This document shows, piece after piece, positions 23,756 through 33,875 of a stretch of DNA of 64,000 bases. The stretch comes from Streptomyces glaucescens (GTDB lineage: Bacteria; Actinomycetota; Actinomycetes; Streptomycetales; Streptomycetaceae), in NCBI RefSeq assembly GCF_000761215.1, contig NZ_CP009438.1, forward strand, positions 4,853,501 to 4,917,500. Reading direction: 5' to 3'. The notes beneath the pieces are model-generated. The model searched no databases. It was not told the DNA's origin and worked only from the letters and a program-made list of their open reading frames with translations. Numbering within the stretch: position 1 is the first letter of the stretch; the number at the start of each line of letters is the position of its first letter. The translations under genes were made by a program, and so were the position numbers.

Positions 23756-25198
23756 ATGTCCCCTTCGTCCCCACCGCACACCGGCGGCCTCCTGCTGCTC
23801 GTCGACGGCACCGCCGGACTGCTCACCGTCGCCGCCCTCGGCATCGCCCTGCTGCTGTTCCTCATCATCAGGGTGCGGCTCCAGCCGTTCGTCGCCCTGC
23901 TCGCCGTCTCCATAGCCGTCGGTCTCATGGCGGGCCTGTCCGTCACCGAACTTTTCGGCACCGTCCAGCGTTCGGACGCCGTCTCCACCATCGAGACCGG
24001 CATGGGCGGCATCCTCGGCCACGTCGCCATCATCATCGGCCTGGGTACCATGCTCGGCGCGATCCTCGAAGTCAGCGGCGGCGCCCAGGTGCTCGCCTCC
24101 CGGCTGCTGAACCTCTTCGGCGAGCGGCGCGCCCCGCTCGCCATGGGCCTGACCGGCCTCGTCTTCGGCATCCCGGTCTTCTTCGACGTCGGCATCTTCG
24201 TCCTCGCGCCGATCGTCTACGCGGCCGCCAAGCGCGGCGGCAAGTCGATCCTGCTCTACTGCCTGCCGCTGCTCGCGGGCCTGTCCATGACGCACGCCTT
24301 CCTGCCCCCGCACCCCGGCCCCGTCGCCGCCGCGGGCCTGCTCCACGTGGACCTCGGCTGGGTCATCCTCATGGGCGCCGTCTGCGGCGTCCCGGCGGTG
24401 CTGGCCGCCTGGGCGTACGCCGCGTGGATCGGCCGCCGCGTCTTCGTGCCGGTCCCGCAGGACATGGTGGAGGCCGCGGAGGAGGCCAAGCGCGCCGTAC
24501 TGGACGAACGGCGCGCCCCGAGCGAACAGCCCGTCGCCCTCGGCACCGTCCTCGCCGTCATCGGCACGCCGCTGGCCCTGATCCTCGCCGCCACGTTCTC
24601 CTCGATCGCGCTGGGCCCCTCCACCGCGCGCTCGGTCATCGAGTTCTTCGGCCACCCGTTCGTGGCCCTCACCCTCGCCCTGCTCCTGGCCTACTACGTC
24701 CTCGGCGTCCGCCGCGGGTGGTCGCGCAAGTCCCTGGAGGCGGTGTCGACTTCCTCGCTGAAGCCGGTCGGCAACATCCTGCTGGTGGTCGGCGCGGGCG
24801 GCGTCTTCGGCGCCGTCCTCAAGGCCGGCGGGGTCGCCCAGGCCCTGGCGGACACCTTCGACGACGTGGGCCTGCCGGTGCTCGCGCTCTCCTACCTGAT
24901 CTCCCTGGTGCTGCGCGTCGCCCAGGGCTCCGCCACCGTCGCCATCGTGACCACGGCCGGCATCGTCGCCCCGCTGCTCGCCGAGGGCGACCACTCGCAG
25001 GCCTTCGTCGCCCTCGTCATCATGGCCATCTCCGCGGGCTCCATCTTCGCCTCGCACGTCAACGACGGCGGCTTCTGGATCGTCGCCAAGTACTTCGGGA
25101 TCAGCGAGCGGGACACCCTGAAGACCTGGACCGTGCTGGAGTCGGTGCTGTCACTGGCCGGGTTCGCGGTGGCGGCGGGGGTCAGTGTGTTCGTCTAG
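23756..25198 (+). CDS. GntP-family permease (gluconate / D-serine-type H+ symporter)
   Basis: The 480-residue protein has about 12 membrane segments. Family blocks are visible: GGILGHVAIIIGLGTMLGAILEVSGGAQVLA, FGIPVFFDVGIFVLAPIVY, MTHAFLPPHPGPVAAAG, LRVAQGSATVAIVTTAGIVAPL, and ASHVNDGGFWIVAKYFG. GntP proteins take up gluconate and related acids, and the family includes the D-serine transporter DsdX. In this locus uptake of D-amino acids or their N-acyl forms is the simplest inference. The ATG at 23756 is preceded by AGAGGA. A 113-nt gap separates it from ridA, without a clear terminator. Confidence 0.9.
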   Translation: MSPSSPPHTGGLLLLVDGTAGLLTVAALGIALLLFLIIRVRLQPFVALLAVSIAVGLMAGLSVTELFGTVQRSDAVSTIETGMGGILGHVAIIIGLGTMLGAILEVSGGAQVLASRLLNLFGERRAPLAMGLTGLVFGIPVFFDVGIFVLAPIVYAAAKRGGKSILLYCLPLLAGLSMTHAFLPPHPGPVAAAGLLHVDLGWVILMGAVCGVPAVLAAWAYAAWIGRRVFVPVPQDMVEAAEEAKRAVLDERRAPSEQPVALGTVLAVIGTPLALILAATFSSIALGPSTARSVIEFFGHPFVALTLALLLAYYVLGVRRGWSRKSLEAVSTSSLKPVGNILLVVGAGGVFGAVLKAGGVAQALADTFDDVGLPVLALSYLISLVLRVAQGSATVAIVTTAGIVAPLLAEGDHSQAFVALVIMAISAGSIFASHVNDGGFWIVAKYFGISERDTLKTWTVLESVLSLAGFAVAAGVSVFV

Positions 25199-25227
25199 GG
25201 CAACGGGGTGCCGGAAGAGGCTGGCTG

Positions 25228-25255
25228 TTGCCCGCACAGGTCCGTCGTCCATACT
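25228..25255 (+). promoter_or_regulatory. Promoter of a probably leaderless gene
   Basis: TTGCCC (25228-25233) and CATACT (25250-25255) are 16 nt apart, and the GTG start codon at 25262 is 6 nt past the -10 box. No ribosome site is present, so transcription probably starts at the start codon. Confidence 0.5.
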
Positions 25256-25261
25256 TCCCGC

Positions 25262-25783
25262 GTGGAGCAGCGCATAGGACCCAGCATTCAGCCCCTGCAA
25301 GGCGCCGCGGCCGACCCGGCGTTCGTCCCCGGCATCACGGGCCCGCGCCCCGACGAGCCGCAGGAGCCGGCTCCGGCGCCGGCGCCCGGGCCGGCACCGG
25401 AGACGGCCGTGGCCGGGGAGGAGGCGGCCGCGGCCGAGGAGAGCGCACACAAGGCGGCGCCCGAGGCGGAGGAACCGCCCGCCGACGGACCCGTCTTCGA
25501 GGCCGCCGACCGGCGGGCCCGGATCGTCGCCGACGCGCGCGGCGTCCGCCTCAGCCTCGACGAGGAGGCCTGCGAGTTCCGCTGGGACGAGATCGGCGCC
25601 GTGGAGACCGAGACGGCCCGCTTCGGCAGGCGGTTCACCGTCACGGTGCACACCCCTGACCGGCGCTGGTACCCGATCGAGATCGAGGCGCCGGCCAGGG
25701 CGCGCTTCAAGGAGTGGGAGTCACAGCTCGACGCGGTGCTGGACGCCTACTTCGAGGACGGCACCGGCGAGGACACTCCGTAG
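25262..25783 (+). CDS. Hypothetical protein with C-terminal PH-like domain (paralogue of the 35224 gene)
   Basis: The 173-residue protein has a Pro/Ala/Glu-rich disordered N-terminal half. Residues about 80-165 form a compact beta-rich domain (DRRARIVADARGVRLSLDEEACEFRWDEI..., VHTPDRRWYPIEIEAPARARFKEWESQLDAVLDAYF). The same domain, with IVxDAxGVxxxxxxxxxEFxWxEI and ending LxAVLxxYx, recurs in the protein at 35224-35598, so the two are paralogues. The pattern resembles small PH-like domains, but I do not recognise a named family. Translation is probably leaderless from the GTG at 25262. Its TAG stop is the first three bases of the inverted-repeat element that follows. Confidence 0.7.
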   Translation: MEQRIGPSIQPLQGAAADPAFVPGITGPRPDEPQEPAPAPAPGPAPETAVAGEEAAAAEESAHKAAPEAEEPPADGPVFEAADRRARIVADARGVRLSLDEEACEFRWDEIGAVETETARFGRRFTVTVHTPDRRWYPIEIEAPARARFKEWESQLDAVLDAYFEDGTGEDTP

Positions 25784-25938
25784 GGCCTGTCGTTCGGATC
25801 ACCCCGGCGTCGCGGGGCCTGGCACGCGCATCCGCGGCGTTGTCGTCGGTCGCCGTGCAGCTGCACGCACCGGACCCCGCTCGGGTCGGTCGAGAGGCTC
25901 CGGACCTCAAGCCGGGCTGATCCGAACGAAAGGCCCTA
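25781..25938. mobile_element. 158-bp MITE-like element with 21-bp terminal inverted repeats
   Basis: The left end 25781-25801 begins TAGGGCCTGTCGTTCGG. The right end 25918-25938 is its reverse complement with one mismatch (TAGGGCCTTTCGTTCGG). The 116-nt interior codes for nothing recognisable. The TAG at each tip is the stop codon of the flanking gene: the plus-strand hypothetical gene on the left and the minus-strand M14 peptidase on the right. From memory, similar GGGCCT-TCGTTCGGATCA repeats occur in many copies in Streptomyces genomes. It could also fold into a large cruciform or hairpin and act as a bidirectional terminator. Confidence 0.65.
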
Positions 25939-27321
25939 GCAGTACTGGGCCTCCTTGCCGATCGACCGGTACATGCAGTCCGCGTTCTCCAGCAGTTGCA
26001 GGACCGCGTCCCGGTTGCGCGAGGTCTCCCGCTCGATCACCTCGTCGGGCGGGTAGAACCCGCCTCCCGAACTGGACCTCGGGTACATCTCGAAGGTGTA
26101 CCCGAAGATCTTGTGCACGCCCCAGAGGTAGTCGTCGATCGACCCGTCGGTGATGTACAGGTCGCTGGACTGCTCCGGGGTGTAGCCGTTGCTGGCGGCC
26201 ATCTTCTGCCCGACGGCCGCGAACGCGTTGCGGTCGTCGGCGGTCATGCCGGTGGTGGTGTCGGAGTAGGTGTAGCCGAACGGCCACAGCACCAGCTCGC
26301 TGTAGGTGTGGAAGTCGATGCCCGCCGTGATCTGCTGCCTGCCGCCGACCACGCGGCTGCGCACGAAGTCGGAGACGACCTTGACCTCCTTCGCGGACTC
26401 CGGCGCCGAGCCCCGGTAGGTCTCGGAGGACGTCGACCCGGAGGAGCCGCCGCAGCAGCCCCAGCGGTAGTTCCAGTTCCGGTTGAGGTCCGTGCCGACG
26501 TACGACGAACCCGAGTTGGGCTGCCGGTTCTTGCGCCAGGAGCGGTAGGAGCCGGACGCGATGTCGTACTCGCCGCCGTCCGGGTTGAGGTCCGGGACGA
26601 TCCAGATCTCGCGGTTGTTCACCACGTTGGTGACCCGGGAGTCGGTGCCGTAGTCGGAGGTCAGCTCGCGCAGCAGGTAGAGCGCCATCTCGACGGTCAG
26701 GTGCTCGCGGGCGTGCTGGTGATGGGTGAACAGCACCTCCGGCTCGGACTCGTCCGCGGAGACGTTGTCACTGATCTTGATCGCGACGATGTTGCGGCCC
26801 TGGTACGAGGTGCCGATCGTGCGCTGGCTCGCGATGGACGGGTTGGCCGCGACGATCGAGTTGATCTCGGCCGTCATCTCCGCGTAGTTGTGGTAACGCG
26901 AGTCGGCCGACGGGAAGTCGTAGAGCCGGACGCCGTCCGCCGGGCCCGACCGGTTGGGGACGGCGTTCAGCGCGGTGACGTCGTAACCGAGGGCGCGCAG
27001 CTTGCGGATCTGGTCCGCGCGGCCGGAGACGACCACGCCGTGCCCGTGGACCTCGTCCACGGAGACACCGGCGCGCTGGAGGGCGGTGCGGTCCTTCGCC
27101 GTCGAGTGCAGGTGGACCTCGTACTGGCGGATGTCGTCCGCCGAGGCGGCGGGTTCCGCCGCGCTGTCGGCGGTGGCGTCGGTGGCCGTCGCCGAGACCG
27201 GGGCCGCGAGGGCGAGGGCCAGCAGGGCGCCGAGCGCGGCGGTGCGTCTGCCGCCGCGGGGGCCTCGGCCCCCGGTGTCCCGGCGGGAGGGGGTGCCTCG
27301 GCCGCGGATGCGAAGTCGCAT
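25936..27321 (-). CDS. Secreted M14 zinc carboxypeptidase
   Basis: The 461-residue exported protein has an Arg-rich n-region and hydrophobic core (TAALGALLALALAAPVSATA), a pro-domain (residues about 50-120, YEVHLHSTAKDRTALQRAGV) and an M14A catalytic domain resembling carboxypeptidase T. Zinc ligands are His203 and Glu206 (HAREH) and His338 (IDFHTYSEL). The catalytic glutamate is Glu411 (YTFEMYP). NPDGG, DLNRNW and a paired-Cys loop (WGCCGGSSG) are typical. It removes C-terminal residues from extracellular peptides. The ATG at 27321 has GGAGAC 6 nt upstream. The stop codon is supplied by the repeat element. Confidence 0.92.
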   Translation of the reverse strand: MRLRIRGRGTPSRRDTGGRGPRGGRRTAALGALLALALAAPVSATATDATADSAAEPAASADDIRQYEVHLHSTAKDRTALQRAGVSVDEVHGHGVVVSGRADQIRKLRALGYDVTALNAVPNRSGPADGVRLYDFPSADSRYHNYAEMTAEINSIVAANPSIASQRTIGTSYQGRNIVAIKISDNVSADESEPEVLFTHHQHAREHLTVEMALYLLRELTSDYGTDSRVTNVVNNREIWIVPDLNPDGGEYDIASGSYRSWRKNRQPNSGSSYVGTDLNRNWNYRWGCCGGSSGSTSSETYRGSAPESAKEVKVVSDFVRSRVVGGRQQITAGIDFHTYSELVLWPFGYTYSDTTTGMTADDRNAFAAVGQKMAASNGYTPEQSSDLYITDGSIDDYLWGVHKIFGYTFEMYPRSSSGGGFYPPDEVIERETSRNRDAVLQLLENADCMYRSIGKEAQYC

Positions 27322-27674
27322 GAAGTCTCCTCGGTTCTCCAGGGGTTCCGGGGTCTCCGGACGTGGGGAGTGGAGCGGTGGGGGTGGTTCTCCGGTGCGA
27401 CGCACGACGTGCTGGTGCGGGTGTGGCGCTCATGGTTGAGCCGATGGCATGAGCAGGTCAATAGCACATCCGGGGTGGATGGCCTGAACCAGGCGGAAAA
27501 CGGCCGCGCAGTGTACGCGCGGCGGCCACCACCGGAGCCCGCATCGGAGAAGTGCACCCAGGGGGGTGAGCGGCAGGTGCATATATGTGGCAGCCGGGGG
27601 AGAGTGAAGGTCTGCTGCACCGGGAGCCACGGGACCACCGAACTCCCCGCTCACACCCGGAGGACAGGCTGATC
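27322..27674. promoter_or_regulatory. Divergent control region between carboxypeptidase and LuxR/NB-ARC genes
   Basis: The 353-nt gap holds no supported gene. For the minus-strand peptidase, a TTGACC box lies at 27460-27465 with a weak AACCAT 18 nt further on. A 7-bp inverted repeat (GCTCATG at 27428-27434, CATGAGC at 27448-27454) overlaps that spacer and could be an operator. An AT-rich run GCATATATG near 27580-27588 is the likeliest promoter area for the plus-strand gene. Confidence 0.35.
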
Positions 27675-29984
<2,310 letters not shown>

Positions 29985-29995
29985 CACCGGGCAGC

Positions 29996-30025
29996 GTGCG
30001 GTGCGGTGCGGTGCGGTGCGGTGCG
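29996..30025. repeat. Pentanucleotide tandem repeat (GTGCG)6
   Basis: Six perfect GTGCG copies directly follow the LuxR-type gene. A C/G-rich stretch without supported coding sequence continues to 30216. Short tandem repeats of this kind are prone to slippage, so copy number may vary between strains. Confidence 0.85.
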
Positions 30026-30216
30026 GTGTCCGTGCCGGCGCGGCGCGGGTGCGGCGCCCGCCCCGGCGGGGCCCGCTCCCGACGACGACCGCGCGGAGGG
30101 CCCTGGCCTCGAGCAGCCGGCTCCGGGCAGCCGGCTGGGAAACAGGACGGCTGCGAACCCGCCCGCACCGAACAGGCCCGCTCCGGGCACGACCCGCTCA
30201 CCCCGACAGGAGACCC

Positions 30217-31140
30217 ATGACCACCACCGAACACGGCACCACCCCGCCCGGCCTGCCCGGTTCCTTCGACCACCGCATGGCCGTGCACGGGTCCGACGAG
30301 GAGTTCCTGGCGACCGCCGTGCCGTTCCTCGCCGAAGGTCTCGCCGCGCCCGAGGAACCCCCGCCCGTGGCCATCGCCGCCCCCGCCAAACTGGAGCTGC
30401 TGCGCGCCGCCCTCACCGGGGACGCCGCACGGCGGGTGGTCACCATCGCGCACACCGACTGGTACACCGGCTCAGCCGCCAACGCCATCGCCCGGGCCGC
30501 CGGTCACCTCGCCGCGCACGCCGGGCCGCGCGGCGCCGTCCACCTCTTGATGGAGCCCGACTGGAGCGGCCGGGCCGGCCGCTCCGCCCGCGAGTCCGCC
30601 GAGTGGATCCGCTACGAGGCCCTCGCGAACCTCCTCTTCGCCCCGTACGCCACCACCGCCCTGTGCGTCTACGACACCCGCACCGCGGGCCCGGCCGTGA
30701 TCGCCGCGGCCCGCCGCGCCCACCCCGGCACCGGGGCGTACGCCGACCCGCTCCTGGTCGCCGCCGAACTGGACGCCGTACCGCTGCCGCCGCCCCCGCG
30801 GGACGCGCACCGGCTGCCCGCACCCGAACCCGGCGCCGTCCGCGGCTGGGCGCTCGCCCGGGGGCTGGCCCCCGCGGAGGCGGAGCTGTTCGCCACGGCG
30901 GTGGCGGAGGCCGCCGTGGACCCCGTCACCGATGTCCTGCTGTGGGGCGAGGCGCCCTCCTGCGTCTGCGAACTGCGTACCGCCCGCCGCGTCGCCGACC
31001 CGCTCGCCGGCTTCGTGCCGCCACCCGCCGCCACCGCACCCGCACCCGGGCAGGGCCTGTGGTTCGCGCGGCAGGTGTGCGCGTACGTCGACGTCCGCGA
31101 CGATGCCGCGGGGGCCCGCGTCCGCCTGCAGTACGCGTAG
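30217..31140 (+). CDS. MEDS-domain sensor protein with degenerate anti-sigma (HATPase) domain
   Basis: The 307-residue protein opens with a MEDS-type sensory domain (FDHRMAVHGSDEEFLATAVPFLAEGLAAPEEPPPVAIAA... DWYTGSA), known from DcmR and RsbA-like regulators. Residues about 210-305 are laid out like an RsbW-type GHKL kinase (GWALARGLAPAEAELFATAVAEAAVDPVTDV...GLWFARQVCAYVDVR). The N-box asparagine expected in E-x-x-x-N is absent (EAAVDPV), so ATP binding is doubtful. The next gene encodes an intact single-domain GHKL protein. The pair looks like a partner-switching module controlling a sigma factor, but no anti-sigma-antagonist (STAS) gene is nearby. Confidence 0.75.
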   Translation: MTTTEHGTTPPGLPGSFDHRMAVHGSDEEFLATAVPFLAEGLAAPEEPPPVAIAAPAKLELLRAALTGDAARRVVTIAHTDWYTGSAANAIARAAGHLAAHAGPRGAVHLLMEPDWSGRAGRSARESAEWIRYEALANLLFAPYATTALCVYDTRTAGPAVIAAARRAHPGTGAYADPLLVAAELDAVPLPPPPRDAHRLPAPEPGAVRGWALARGLAPAEAELFATAVAEAAVDPVTDVLLWGEAPSCVCELRTARRVADPLAGFVPPPAATAPAPGQGLWFARQVCAYVDVRDDAAGARVRLQYA

Positions 31141-31228
31141 CCCGAGGCGGGGCCCGTGCCGTCACGCAGGTATGGAATCGGGTAGTCCTCCCCGTGTGCC
31201 GTTCCCGCCCCCGGGACAGGCTGGAGTC

Positions 31229-31720
31229 ATGCCGAGACTTTCCGGGGGCCTCCTCCCGGACCCCCACCCCGAGTACGGCGCGTACCCCCAGCCCCCGATG
31301 GGCGCGGGGCACGCGAGCACCGAGTACGACCCCCGCCCCTCCGCGGTCGGCGAGGCCCGCGCGGAGGTCCGCAGGCAGCTTGAGGGATGGGGGCTGGCGG
31401 AGCACGACGGCCTGGACGACCTGGTGGCCACCGCGCAGCTCCTCGTCAGCGAGCTCGCCACCAACGCCCTGGTGCACTCCGCGAGCCGCTTCCGGCTCAC
31501 CCTGACCGCCGCCCACGGCGTGCTGCGCTGCGAGGTCGCGGACGCGGGGCGCCGGGTGCCGCAGGTGCTCCAGGCGGGCACCTCGGAGAACGGCCGCGGG
31601 ATGTACCTGGTCGACGCACTCGCCCGGCGCTGGGGCTGCCACCAGGACGGGCAGGGCAAGACGGTGTGGTTCGAACTCGGCACGTGCGCGTGCGACGGCT
31701 GCGGCCGGCGACAGCCGTAG
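31229..31720 (+). CDS. RsbW-like ATP-binding anti-sigma/serine kinase
   Basis: The 163-residue protein has a single GHKL ATPase domain with intact motifs: N-box QLLVSELATNALVHSASRF, G1 box VADAGRRVP and G2 box ENGRGMYLVDALARRWG. The C-terminus carries a Cys cluster (TCACDGCGRRQP) that might bind metal. Streptomyces genomes encode many such proteins, usually of unknown target. The start is uncertain: the ATG at 31229 has GGAG only 2 nt upstream, and a GTG at 31196 preceded by a TAGTCC -10-like box could be a leaderless start. It follows the MEDS gene on the same strand. Confidence 0.8.
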   Translation: MPRLSGGLLPDPHPEYGAYPQPPMGAGHASTEYDPRPSAVGEARAEVRRQLEGWGLAEHDGLDDLVATAQLLVSELATNALVHSASRFRLTLTAAHGVLRCEVADAGRRVPQVLQAGTSENGRGMYLVDALARRWGCHQDGQGKTVWFELGTCACDGCGRRQP

Positions 31721-31874
31721 GGCCGGTCCGGCCCTGGCACGGGAGCGGTCCGGGGCCCGGCGGCACACCCGGCCGCCGGGGCCCGTCCGCACCCGTTCGA
31801 CCGGCTGGGCGCAAACGGTGGAGATCCCGCACGCCCTCTTGCCGCGACGCTGACCATCGGCTTTCTTGACGTTC

Positions 31875-33194
31875 ATGGCGGACACGACGGAAGACACAGC
31901 GGCGGCACGGGCCGGCGGGCCGGACTCCACACCCCGCAAGGCGAGCTGGAAGTACATCGGTCCCGGGATCGTCGTCGCCGCCACCGGGGTCGGCGCCGGT
32001 GACCTGGTGGCCACCCTCATCGCGGGCAGCAGCTTCGGCTACACCCTCCTGTGGGCCGCCGTCGCCGGCTGCCTGGTGAAGATCTCCCTCGCCGAGGCGG
32101 CGGGCCGCTGGCACCTGTCCACCGGCCGCACCCTCTTCGACGGCTGGGCGAGCCTCGGCCGCTGGACGACCTCCTTCTTCGCCGTCTACCTGGTCGTGTG
32201 GGGCTTCGTCTACGGCGCGGCGGCGATGTCGTCGAGCGCGCTGCCGCTCCAGGCGCTGTTCCCCGGCGTCATGGACCTCGAGTGGTGGGGCGTGGCCTGC
32301 GGGCTGGTGGGCCTCGCCTTCGTCTGGTTCAACAAGTACGCGGTGTTCGAGAAGGTCATGACGGTCCTCGTCGGCGTCATGTTCGTGGTGACGGTGTACC
32401 TGGCGATCCGGGTCACCCCGAACCTCGGCGAGGCCTTCGCGGGCCTGCTCCCGGTCCTCCCCGACGAGAAGGACTCCATCCTCAACACCCTCGGCCTGAT
32501 CGGCGGCGTCGGCGGCACCATCACCCTCGCGGCGTACGGCTACTGGGTCAACGCCAAGGGCTGGACCGACACCGGCTGGATGAAGGTCATGCGCCTGGAC
32601 AACCGGGTCGCCTACGCCACCACCGGCATCTTCGTCGTGGCCATGCTCTTCGTCGGCGCGGAACTCCTGCACTCCGCGAACGTGGCCATCGCCGGCGGTG
32701 ACAAGGGCCTCATCCAGCTGACCGACATCCTGGAGGCCGAGTACGGCACGGCCACCGCGAAGTTCTTCCTCATCGGCTTCTTCGCCACCTCCTTCACCTC
32801 CCTGATCGGCGTCTGGCACGGCGTGAGCCTGATGTTCGCCGACTTCGTGGCCCGCTTCCGCAGCGGCGACCAGGCGAAGGGCGAGCGGATCGCCGCCGGC
32901 ACCCGCGAACGGTCCTGGCCCTTCCGCGCGTACCTGCTGTGGCTGACCTTCCCCCCGATCGTCCTGCTCTTCCAGGGCCAGCCCTTCCGCCTGATCATCC
33001 TCTACGGCGTCCTGGGCGCGGCCTTCCTCCCCTTCCTCGCCGGCACCCTGCTGTGGCTCCTCAACTCCTCCCGCACCCCCCGCGAATGGCGCAACGGCCG
33101 GCTGAGCAACGCCATGCTGGCCCTCGCGGGCCTGCTCTTCCTCGTCCTGTGCGTCAAGCAGATCTGGGACCAGCCGTGGTCGGAGTTCTTCTAG
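31875..33194 (+). CDS. Nramp-related membrane transporter with non-canonical metal-site motifs
   Basis: The 439-residue protein has about 11 membrane helices in the Nramp/APC fold. It starts with KYIGPGIVVAATGVGAGDLVATLIAGSSFGYTLLWA, the layout of Nramp TM1. The usual DPGN motif is replaced by ATGVGAGD. In the TM6 region the usual MPH motif is replaced by TLAAYGYWVNAKGW. Known transporters lacking these residues differ in metal selectivity, so manganese/iron transport should not be assumed. The start is taken as the ATG at 31875, with no clear ribosome site and a TTG at 31866 in frame. It is monocistronic. Confidence 0.8.
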   Translation: MADTTEDTAAARAGGPDSTPRKASWKYIGPGIVVAATGVGAGDLVATLIAGSSFGYTLLWAAVAGCLVKISLAEAAGRWHLSTGRTLFDGWASLGRWTTSFFAVYLVVWGFVYGAAAMSSSALPLQALFPGVMDLEWWGVACGLVGLAFVWFNKYAVFEKVMTVLVGVMFVVTVYLAIRVTPNLGEAFAGLLPVLPDEKDSILNTLGLIGGVGGTITLAAYGYWVNAKGWTDTGWMKVMRLDNRVAYATTGIFVVAMLFVGAELLHSANVAIAGGDKGLIQLTDILEAEYGTATAKFFLIGFFATSFTSLIGVWHGVSLMFADFVARFRSGDQAKGERIAAGTRERSWPFRAYLLWLTFPPIVLLFQGQPFRLIILYGVLGAAFLPFLAGTLLWLLNSSRTPREWRNGRLSNAMLALAGLLFLVLCVKQIWDQPWSEFF

Positions 33195-33301
33195 GCTCCG
33201 CGGCAGCGGCGGGAGAGAGAGCTCCACGCGGCATGAAACATTTCCCGGCCCCCACCGCATCGATGAGGTGACGGCGTTGGTGCGGGAGAGCGGGGGCGTG
33301 G

Positions 33302-33811
33302 ATGCGACGGGGCCGGGCGGACGAGTACGCGGAGTTCGCGGCGGCACGCGCCGGGCACCTGTACCGGTCCGCGTGCCTGCTCACCGCGGGTGACACCCAC
33401 CACGCCGAGGACCTGGTCCAGGAGACCCTGGGCCGGCTGTACGTCAGCTGGCAGCGCGTCAGCCGGGCCGGCAACCCGGCCGCGTACGCCCAGACCGTGC
33501 TCACCCGCACCTTCCTCGCCCAGAAGCGGCGGCGCAGCAGCACCGAGCGGGCCACCGACGTCCTCCCCGAGCGGGCGGACACCGCCGCCGGTGACGCCTC
33601 CCTGCGCCTGACCCTGCTGGAGGCGCTGGCCCGGCTGCCCGCCAAGGACCGGGCGGTCGTCGTCCTGCGCTACTGGGAGGACCGCAGCATCCAGGAGACG
33701 GCCGACGCCCTGCACGTCAGCTCGGCCGCCGTACGCACCCGCTGCGTACGGGCCCTCGCCCGGCTGCGGGAACTGCTCGGCGAGGACCTGGCCGAGTACG
33801 CGGCGGCCTGA
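33302..33811 (+). CDS. SigE-family ECF RNA polymerase sigma factor
   Basis: The 169-residue protein has sigma region 2 (DEYAEFAAARAGHLYRSACLLTAGDTHHAEDLVQETLGRLYVSWQRV) and region 4 (ALARLPAKDRAVVVLRYWEDRSIQETADALHVSSAAVRTRCVRALARLRELL). It is the short actinobacterial SigE-family type. Members direct RNA polymerase to a small regulon and are often paired with a membrane protein encoded just downstream, as here. The ATG at 33302 is preceded by GGGGGCG. The gene lies 64 nt before the membrane-partner gene and is probably co-transcribed with it. Confidence 0.88.
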   Translation: MRRGRADEYAEFAAARAGHLYRSACLLTAGDTHHAEDLVQETLGRLYVSWQRVSRAGNPAAYAQTVLTRTFLAQKRRRSSTERATDVLPERADTAAGDASLRLTLLEALARLPAKDRAVVVLRYWEDRSIQETADALHVSSAAVRTRCVRALARLRELLGEDLAEYAAA

Positions 33812-33875
33812 CCCGCCCGCCCTGACGCGCCCCCACCACACCTCACGTCCCGACCTACCGAAACGGCGGTTCGCC

